From: a bacterium
GTDB taxonomy: Bacteria; Auribacterota; UBA3054; B51-G9
NCBI GenBank assembly: GCA_029933535.1
Contig: JAOZNZ010000036.1
Location: 1-12,924 of the forward strand
Length of the DNA: 12,924 bases
Direction: 5' to 3'
The notes under the pieces were generated by a model, which was not told the DNA's origin, did no database searches, and saw only the letters and a program-made list of their open reading frames with translations. Numbering within the stretch: the first letter of the stretch is position 1; each line of letters begins with the position of its first letter. The position numbers and the translations under genes are program-made. This document shows positions 6,391 to 11,545 of this stretch, one piece after another.

Positions 6391-6396
6391 AAGGAG
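6391..6396 (+). promoter_or_regulatory. Shine-Dalgarno sequence too far from the start codon
   Basis: AAGGAG is the only good Shine-Dalgarno sequence in this spacer, but it lies 22 nt before the ATG at 6419. No ATG, GTG or TTG lies at the normal distance. The frame upstream of 6419 is open only back to 6392. Confidence 0.35.
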
Positions 6397-6418
6397 ATTA
6401 TTTATATTTCAATTAATT

Positions 6419-7084
6419 ATGTCTCAGGATAAACATAACCATCATGTGGTAATAGTTTCAGGTTTTTCTGATTCAGGAAGCCGAAACAAGATCATCGCCA
6501 ATTCTCTCGAAGAAACCGGCTTGATTCCTCATGTATATAAATATCCGGCTAAAGAGTGGACTATTGATCGTGCGGCTATGATGCTTGGGGTTTTTATAGA
6601 TACTGAAATTGTAAAAGATGAAACAAATATAGCTATAAGTTTTCTTAGCTACGAGCTGGGAAGTCTGGTAACACGATATTACGTCAGTCACTACAAACTA
6701 CTGCCGGCAAGGCGGTGCATTATAATTGCAGATCCGTTTCATCCTTCCGACAAATACAGAAACAAAAAAATCGGCTGGTTAGGACGTCATCGTTACGGTA
6801 TGCCGCTTACACAACTTGCAGAAGGACCGCGCGGCTTTCCGACATATTGTGGTATACCACCGATTCCGTTTGGAGTAATTGTTACGGGAACCAAAGAGCC
6901 GAAGAAAGGTGGAAAATATAATAATCAGGAGATTCACGATTCGCTTTATGTTCCTCGATATATGCTTAAAGAAGCACGGGAAGTTATTTATACTCCGCGG
7001 ACATGTAAGAAAGCGTTAGCGATAAAACCAGTGCTTAATCTTGCGACCACATTCCTCCAGCATGGCTGGTTTAAAGAGAATTAA
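6419..7084 (+). CDS. Lipase-like alpha/beta-hydrolase fold protein lacking catalytic Ser and His
   Basis: The 221-residue protein has no signal peptide. It reads like small bacterial triacylglycerol-lipase relatives throughout: a first strand VVIVSGFSDSG (10-20), a nucleophile-elbow region SYELGSLVTRYY (77-88), IIIADPFHPSDK (101-112) where relatives have an APPNHGSE-type segment, FGVIVTGTK (151-159), and a closing KPVLNLATTFLQHGWF (203-218). In active members the elbow reads GHSLGGLVARYY, so the nucleophile Ser corresponds to Glu79. The acid aligns with Asp174 and the His aligns with Arg194 in YTPRTC. Two of three triad residues are therefore replaced, and a non-catalytic or altered role is likely. 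My alignment is by eye; Ser74 or Ser77 could act instead. It is 4 nt from ispG, forming an operon driven from 6269-6297. Confidence 0.72.
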   Translation: MSQDKHNHHVVIVSGFSDSGSRNKIIANSLEETGLIPHVYKYPAKEWTIDRAAMMLGVFIDTEIVKDETNIAISFLSYELGSLVTRYYVSHYKLLPARRCIIIADPFHPSDKYRNKKIGWLGRHRYGMPLTQLAEGPRGFPTYCGIPPIPFGVIVTGTKEPKKGGKYNNQEIHDSLYVPRYMLKEAREVIYTPRTCKKALAIKPVLNLATTFLQHGWFKEN

Positions 7085-7088
7085 AATT

Positions 7089-8174
7089 ATGTTTTTTAGT
7101 AAAAGAAATAAAACAAATGTCGTAAATGCAGGCAACATCCCTATTGGCGGGGCAAATTTTATTTCTGTGCAATCGATGACTAACACAGATACTCGAAATG
7201 CCGAAGATACTTTAAGGCAAATAAAAAAAATAAAGGAACTTGGCGGCGATATTGTCAGAGTAGCTGTGCCGGATGCGAAAGCGGCTGATGTTTTGCAGGA
7301 AATTGTTGCAAACTCTCCCCTGCCGGTAGTTGCCGACATTCATTTTGACTATCGGCTGGCATTAAAAGCAATTGAAACCGGCGTGGCAAAATTAAGACTT
7401 AATCCGGGAAATATCGGCAATAATGAAAATGTGAAATCAGTTGCCCTGGCGGCGAAAGACAAGAATATTCCCATCAGAATTGGTGTAAACGCGGGAAGTC
7501 TTGAAAATGATCTGGCTAAATCGGTTCGCGAAAGAAGATTCTCTCTTGGAGAAGCAATGTGTAAAAGCGCACTCACTCAAGCTGAAATTCTTGAAGAATG
7601 TGATTTTCATGATATTGTTATCAGTGTCAAAGCGAGCCATGTTCCGGTAACATTTGAAGCATACAAAAGACTTGCAGATTTATGCGATTATCCATTGCAC
7701 ATCGGCATAACCGAAGCAGGTGCCGGAACGGCCGGAATAATTAAATCTTCCGTTGGGATTGGTGCTCTTCTCGCCGAAGGCATAGGCGATACAATCCGCG
7801 TTTCTCTTACCGGAGCACCGGAAGAAGAAATAAAAGCCGGACGAAGAATTTTGCAGACTCTTGGATTGAGACCTTACGGTCCGGAAATTATTAGCTGCCC
7901 GACTTGTGGAAGAACAGAAGTTGACGTATTAAAAATCACTGAGGATCTGCAGAAAAAAATAGATAACAACCGTAAAATCAATAAAATAAATTGCTCGATT
8001 GCCGTGATGGGCTGCGTAGTAAACGGCCCGGGCGAAGCAAGTTCAGCTGACATCGGATTTGCCGGTGGCAAGGATTGTGGGATTATTTTTAGAAAAGGTA
8101 AAAAAATAGGAAAAGTAGCTGCAGAAAATGCAGTAGAAAAGTTGATAGAAGAAATAAGAGCGTTGGATGTTTGA
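7089..8174 (+). CDS. ispG: 4-hydroxy-3-methylbut-2-enyl diphosphate synthase (flavodoxin/ferredoxin)
   Basis: IspG (GcpE) reductively opens MEcPP to HMBPP in the MEP isoprenoid pathway, using a 4Fe-4S cluster in the cytoplasm. The protein is 361 residues, the short bacterial form without the insert domain of plants and Chlamydia. The N-terminal barrel has FISVQSMTNTDT (24-35), KLRLNPGNIG (101-110) and RIGVNAGSLE (130-139). The cluster domain has Cys270 and Cys273 (SCPTCGRTEVD), Cys309 (MGCVVNGPGE) and Glu316, all four ligands kept. I choose the ATG at 7089, which leaves 4 nt after the preceding stop; an earlier in-frame ATG at 7041 would overlap the lipase-like gene and add 16 residues with no family counterpart. 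The final codons and stop lie in a heptamer repeat, so the end RALDV is partly repeat-derived. Confidence 0.96.
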   Translation: MFFSKRNKTNVVNAGNIPIGGANFISVQSMTNTDTRNAEDTLRQIKKIKELGGDIVRVAVPDAKAADVLQEIVANSPLPVVADIHFDYRLALKAIETGVAKLRLNPGNIGNNENVKSVALAAKDKNIPIRIGVNAGSLENDLAKSVRERRFSLGEAMCKSALTQAEILEECDFHDIVISVKASHVPVTFEAYKRLADLCDYPLHIGITEAGAGTAGIIKSSVGIGALLAEGIGDTIRVSLTGAPEEEIKAGRRILQTLGLRPYGPEIISCPTCGRTEVDVLKITEDLQKKIDNNRKINKINCSIAVMGCVVNGPGEASSADIGFAGGKDCGIIFRKGKKIGKVAAENAVEKLIEEIRALDV

Positions 8175-8182
8175 TGTTGGAT
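8162..8182 (+). repeat. Three 7-bp units spanning the ispG stop codon
   Basis: GTTGGAT (8162-8168), GTTTGAT (8169-8175) and GTTGGAT (8176-8182) are in phase. The ispG stop TGA (8172-8174) lies in the middle unit. Confidence 0.65.
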
Positions 8183-8191
8183 TTCTTATGA

Positions 8192-8227
8192 GAGATATGG
8201 GAGATATGGGAGATATGGGAATTATGG
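8192..8227 (+). repeat. Four 9-bp tandem units after ispG
   Basis: GAGATATGG occurs three times in a row from 8192, followed by GAATTATGG (8219-8227). The period and position (just 3' of a gene) match the GGACAAATT array at the end of trpF. Confidence 0.85.
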
Positions 8228-8248
8228 GAGGAACTCGGACATCGATTA

Positions 8249-8297
8249 ACGATTAACTGATAACGATTAACTGATAACGATTAACTAATAACGGATA
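8249..8297 (+). repeat. Seven-unit 7-bp tandem array before pyrE
   Basis: Units ACGATTA, ACTGATA, ACGATTA, ACTGATA, ACGATTA, ACTAATA and ACGGATA run in one phase, then six bases, then the pyrE ATG at 8304. There is a clear higher-order 14-bp alternation. No Shine-Dalgarno sequence is present. A TATAAT at 8300-8305 overlaps the start codon and so cannot serve this gene. Confidence 0.9.
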
Positions 8298-8303
8298 GCT
8301 ATA

Positions 8304-8870
8304 ATGGAAGTTATAAAAGTTTTTAAAGAATGCAACGCTCTGCTTGAAGGGCATTTTATTTTAAGCTCAGGATTGCACAGCAATAAATACCTGCAATGTG
8401 CTAAAGTTTTACAGTATCCCGATATTGCAAGCATAATCGGCGAAGAAATCGCTGAAAATTTCTCTACAACTCAGGTTGATTTAATTGTCGGACCGGCAAT
8501 GGGGGGCGTTATAATAGCTCAGGAAGTCGGTCGCGCGCTGTCAACACGAACTATTTTCTCGGAGCGTGAAAGCGGAAAAATGACTTTCCGAAGGGGCTTT
8601 GAAGTTAAGCCGGGAGAAAAGGCAATTGTTGTTGAAGACGTAATAACAACCGGCGGATCTGCAAAAGAAGTTGCTGAAATGTTAAAAGCACGCGGAGTTG
8701 AGGTAATAGCCGTTGCATCAATAATTGACCGCAGCAACGGTACTGCGGATTTCGGAGTACCCTTTCATTCGCTTGCGAAGGTTGAAGTTGAAACATACAA
8801 GCCCGAAGAATGTCCGATGTGTAAAGAAGGAGATGAAGCAGTAAAGCCCGGCAGCCGGGGATTAAAGTAA
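8304..8870 (+). CDS. pyrE: Orotate phosphoribosyltransferase
   Basis: PyrE joins orotate and PRPP to give OMP, the fifth step of UMP synthesis, in the cytoplasm. The protein is 188 residues, within the usual range. It has GHFILSSGLHS near 16-26 for orotate and phosphate contacts, IVGPAMGGVIIAQEV (61-75), the flexible catalytic-loop segment SERESGKMTFRRGF (86-99), and the PRPP signature IVVEDVITTGGSA (108-120). The C-terminus ECPMCKEGDEAVKPGSR is the tail seen in one large subgroup of PyrE proteins; its paired Cys are family features there. The ATG at 8304 directly follows a heptamer array rather than a Shine-Dalgarno sequence. argS begins 1 nt after the stop, so the two are co-transcribed and probably translationally coupled. 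Confidence 0.96.
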   Translation: MEVIKVFKECNALLEGHFILSSGLHSNKYLQCAKVLQYPDIASIIGEEIAENFSTTQVDLIVGPAMGGVIIAQEVGRALSTRTIFSERESGKMTFRRGFEVKPGEKAIVVEDVITTGGSAKEVAEMLKARGVEVIAVASIIDRSNGTADFGVPFHSLAKVEVETYKPEECPMCKEGDEAVKPGSRGLK

Positions 8871-8871
8871 C

Positions 8872-10527
8872 ATGAAAGAAAGAATATTAAATGCACTTAC
8901 GGAATCCGTAAATGAATTACTTGGAAGCTCCGGCGATGAAATAAAGTTATCGCTAACTGTTCCCAAAGATAATTCTCACGGTGATTTTTCATCTAACGCG
9001 GCGATGATTATCGCGAAAAAAATCGGTAAAAATCCTCGCGATACTGCTACCGTAATTGTAAATTTCCTGAATGAGAAAATAGCTGATATCGCTTCATGCG
9101 AAATTGCGGGACCTGGCTTTATTAATTTTAAATTATCCGGTGACGCCGGAGCACAGATTTTTTTACAGTTGTTTAATACCGGCGAAGAAATCGGATTTTC
9201 AAATTCCGGTAACGGTAAAAGAGTAAACATTGAATACGTTAGTGCAAATCCTACCGGGCCGTTAAGTGTTGGGCACGGAAGAAACGCTGCTGTTGGCGAT
9301 GTGATTGCAAGTTTATACAAAGCGGTCGGTTACGACGTTACCCGCGAATATTATTTTAATGATGCCGGAAACCAGATGACCGTGCTTGCGAATTCTGTTT
9401 GTACAAGATATTTGCAATTACTTGGAGATGAAATTGAACTTGACGAAAATGCTTATCAGGGCGAATACATTATTGACATTTCGCAAACAATAAAAGATGA
9501 GCACGGTGATTCTTTGAAAGACACAGATGAACTTGATGTTTTCAAAAAGTATGCTGTTGACGCGATGTTTGACATGATAAAAGTATCTCTTAGAAAAATG
9601 CGTGTGGAACATGATGTTTATTTTAATGAGCGCTCGCTTTACGAAGACGGTAAAATTGAAGAGACGCTTCAGAAGATTGATGAACTTGGTCTTTCTTACA
9701 AAAAAGATGATGCGATATGGTTTAAGGCCATGCAATTTGGAGCGGAAAAAGATAGAGTACTCGTCAAATCAACCGGCGAACCGACTTACCGATTACCTGA
9801 CATTGCGTATCATGTAGATAAATTCAAACGTGGTTATGATTTGATAGTAGATGTTTTCGGAGCTGATCATCAGGCACAATATCCTGATGTTATCGCTTGT
9901 CTTAAAGCGATGGGCCTGGATGAGAAGAAGGTTAAAGTTGTAATTTATCAATTTGTTACAATTGTAAAAGACGGTGAAGCGGTTAAAATGTCAACGCGAA
10001 AAGCTAATTATATTACGCTTGATGAACTTATGGATGATGTTGGAGTTGATGCCACGAGGTATTTTTTTGTTATGCGGCGATTAGGCAGTCATTTAGAGTT
10101 TGACATAGAGCTTGCGCGAAAGCATTCACTTGATAATCCTGTATTTTATGTTCAATACGCTCACGCGAGAATCAGTTCGATTTTCCGTCACTGTTCCGAG
10201 AAGAAGCCGGATATTAGTTTAGATGACGTTTATGGCGGAGATATAAATCCAGCATTACTAACCGAACAGGAAGAAGTTGATTTGATTAGTCATATAGCCC
10301 AGTTTAAAGACACTATTTCTATAGCGGCAAAAACTTGTGAGCCGCACAGGCTGACAGGTTATCTTGAAAAGATTGCGGAACTGTTTCACAGATATTATAA
10401 TCTTCATCATGTTGTTGTTGACGATGATGAAGTTACTAAAGCCCGTCTTGCACTGGTAATACTAGCACAGCGAGTAATTAAAAACGGTCTTGAAATTCTT
10501 GGAGTAAACGCTCCTGAGAAGATGTAA
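8872..10527 (+). CDS. argS: Arginyl-tRNA synthetase
   Basis: ArgRS charges tRNA-Arg with arginine (class I, cytoplasmic). The 551 residues are full length: the N-terminal Add-1 domain (about 1-110, tRNA D-loop contacts), then the Rossmann catalytic core with EYVSANPTGPLSVGHGR (121-137), FGADHQAQYPDV (329-340) and KMST (372-375), then a helical anticodon-binding domain from about 420, with the usual ending ILGVNAPEKM. The HIGH motif reads SVGH (132-135), so the first His is Ser. Thr is known to me at this place in some bacterial ArgRS, so activity is likely kept. The start ATG is 1 nt after pyrE, without its own Shine-Dalgarno sequence, suggesting coupling. Nothing indicates a frameshift or truncation. 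Confidence 0.97.
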   Translation: MKERILNALTESVNELLGSSGDEIKLSLTVPKDNSHGDFSSNAAMIIAKKIGKNPRDTATVIVNFLNEKIADIASCEIAGPGFINFKLSGDAGAQIFLQLFNTGEEIGFSNSGNGKRVNIEYVSANPTGPLSVGHGRNAAVGDVIASLYKAVGYDVTREYYFNDAGNQMTVLANSVCTRYLQLLGDEIELDENAYQGEYIIDISQTIKDEHGDSLKDTDELDVFKKYAVDAMFDMIKVSLRKMRVEHDVYFNERSLYEDGKIEETLQKIDELGLSYKKDDAIWFKAMQFGAEKDRVLVKSTGEPTYRLPDIAYHVDKFKRGYDLIVDVFGADHQAQYPDVIACLKAMGLDEKKVKVVIYQFVTIVKDGEAVKMSTRKANYITLDELMDDVGVDATRYFFVMRRLGSHLEFDIELARKHSLDNPVFYVQYAHARISSIFRHCSEKKPDISLDDVYGGDINPALLTEQEEVDLISHIAQFKDTISIAAKTCEPHRLTGYLEKIAELFHRYYNLHHVVVDDDEVTKARLALVILAQRVIKNGLEILGVNAPEKM

Positions 10528-10529
10528 AA

Positions 10530-10564
10530 TTTGTACTTTGACATTTGGTCTTTGTACTTTGAAA
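10530..10564 (-). repeat. Five inverted 7-bp units just after argS
   Basis: TTTGTAC, TTTGACA, TTTGGTC, TTTGTAC and TTTGAAA run in phase, starting 2 nt after the argS stop. On the minus strand they read as the CAAA-containing heptamers found before purC, so the two arrays face each other. CTTTGTACTTTG (10550-10561) is a perfect 12-bp inverted match to 10616-10627, so the transcript could fold back with a 54-nt loop. Confidence 0.75.
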
Positions 10565-10614
10565 AGATTAAACGCTTATATAACTTCTATAGAAAAGAAA
10601 CAAACAATAAATTA

Positions 10615-10649
10615 ACAAAGTACAAAGTACAAAACACAAAGCACAAAAA
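10615..10649 (+). repeat. Five-unit 7-bp tandem array before purC
   Basis: ACAAAGT, ACAAAGT, ACAAAAC, ACAAAGC and ACAAAAA run in phase, then one base, then ATG at 10651. The same one-base distance separates the heptamer array from trpF. No Shine-Dalgarno sequence is present. Confidence 0.85.
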
Positions 10650-10650
10650 T

Positions 10651-11523
10651 ATGACAACAAAAAACATTGAAATCAAAGAGTATCCGTTGCTGAAAAGCGG
10701 AAAAGTAAGAGAAGTATTTGACCTTGGGGATTCGCTTTTGTTTATTGCTACAGACAGAATATCAGCATTTGACTGTATTTTGCCGACGGCAATTCCTGAC
10801 AAAGGGAAAGTTTTAACTAACCTTTCATTATTTTGGTTTAAACTTTTGAAAGACGTGGTTGATAATCATCTTATTACCGCTGATATTTCTGAATATCCAA
10901 CTCCCCTGCAAAAATATTCCGAACAACTTGACGGCAGATCAATGATTGTAAAAAAAGCAGAAGTATTGCCGGTTGAATGTATTGTTCGCGGCTATCTTTC
11001 CGGTTCAGGTTGGAAAGAATACCAGCAAACCGGAAAGATTACAGGGATAAAACTTCCTGAAGGATTAGTTGAGTCATCCGAACTTCCTGAGCCCATTTTC
11101 ACTCCGTCAACCAAAGCGGACTCAGGCCATGATGAGAACATACCTTTCAGCGAGATGGTTGAAATCATCGGCGAAGACCTTGCGACCCAAGTTCGCGACG
11201 CAAGTTTAACCTTGTATTCAACGGCACGTGATCATGCGAAGAGTCGCGGAATAATACTTGCTGACACGAAGTTTGAATTTGGTCTTGTGGAAGGAGAATT
11301 AATATTAATAGATGAAGTCCTCACGCCTGATTCATCGAGATTCTGGCCATTGGATTTATATAATCCCGGTTCATCGCAGCCATCTTTTGACAAGCAATTT
11401 GTAAGGGATTATTTGAGTTCATTAGATTGGGACAAAACGCCACCTGCGCCGGAATTACCTACAGCCATTGTTGAAAAGACAAAAGAGAAATATTTTCAGG
11501 CATTAGAACTTTTAACAAAATAA
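10651..11523 (+). CDS. purC: Phosphoribosylaminoimidazole-succinocarboxamide synthase (SAICAR synthetase)
   Basis: PurC condenses CAIR with aspartate using ATP to form SAICAR, in purine synthesis. The 290-residue form is the longer type, near the length of the yeast Ade1 class, with the insert around 128-165. Motifs: GKVREVF (17-23) of the ATP-binding region, ATDRISAFD (33-41), the first SAICAR signature LPVECIVRGYLSGSG (106-120), and the second, LADTKFEFG (203-211), followed by LIDEVLTPDSSRFW. I choose ATG 10651 because the family begins just before a YPLLKSGKVREVF-type segment. The frame stays open back to 10531, but that stretch consists largely of spacer heptamers and would add 40 residues rich in Lys, Asn and Tyr. 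The gene is the last before ftsH and has no clear promoter of its own; readthrough from pyrE-argS is possible. Confidence 0.95.
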   Translation: MTTKNIEIKEYPLLKSGKVREVFDLGDSLLFIATDRISAFDCILPTAIPDKGKVLTNLSLFWFKLLKDVVDNHLITADISEYPTPLQKYSEQLDGRSMIVKKAEVLPVECIVRGYLSGSGWKEYQQTGKITGIKLPEGLVESSELPEPIFTPSTKADSGHDENIPFSEMVEIIGEDLATQVRDASLTLYSTARDHAKSRGIILADTKFEFGLVEGELILIDEVLTPDSSRFWPLDLYNPGSSQPSFDKQFVRDYLSSLDWDKTPPAPELPTAIVEKTKEKYFQALELLTK

Positions 11524-11527
11524 ACAT

Positions 11528-11536
11528 TGATATAAT
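11528..11536 (+). promoter_or_regulatory. Extended -10 promoter of ftsH
   Basis: TGATATAAT is a perfect TATAAT (11531-11536) with the extended TGN. The spacing to a -35 is poor: TTAACA at 11512-11517 is only 13 nt away. The predicted start near 11543 leaves about 3 nt before the ATG at 11546. Confidence 0.5.
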
Positions 11537-11545
11537 CAGAGAATA

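Noticed and set aside
6325..6432. 35-codon ORF as a firm gene
   Set aside because: No Shine-Dalgarno sequence, no recognisable features and AT-rich random-looking content; kept only as part of a finding on the leader.
7041..7088. Upstream start of ispG
   Set aside because: It would overlap the lipase-like gene by 44 nt and add 16 residues that IspG proteins do not have; ATG 7089 fits the family.
7016..7339. A 107-codon minus-strand frame across the lipase-like/ispG junction
   Set aside because: It is antisense to conserved ispG motifs. Its hydrophobic run is the complement of Lys-rich and Asn-rich sequence, with no promoter or start signal.
8300..8305. TATAAT overlapping the pyrE start as its promoter
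   Set aside because: Transcription would start inside the coding sequence and there is no -35 at the right spacing; it is probably a chance product of the AT-rich repeat edge.
8976..9735. Minus-strand open frames of 114 and 105 codons within argS
   Set aside because: Both are antisense shadows of a full-length essential gene and show no domain features.
222..10649. Repeat arrays as CRISPR or as phage attachment sites
   Set aside because: Units are 7, 9 or 16 bp without unique spacers, no cas, integrase or transposase gene is present, and the arrays sit at housekeeping gene boundaries.
10531..10650. Upstream extension of purC to a TTG at 10531
   Set aside because: The added residues translate the spacer and its heptamer arrays and have no family counterpart. 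ATG 10651 gives the normal length and N-terminus.
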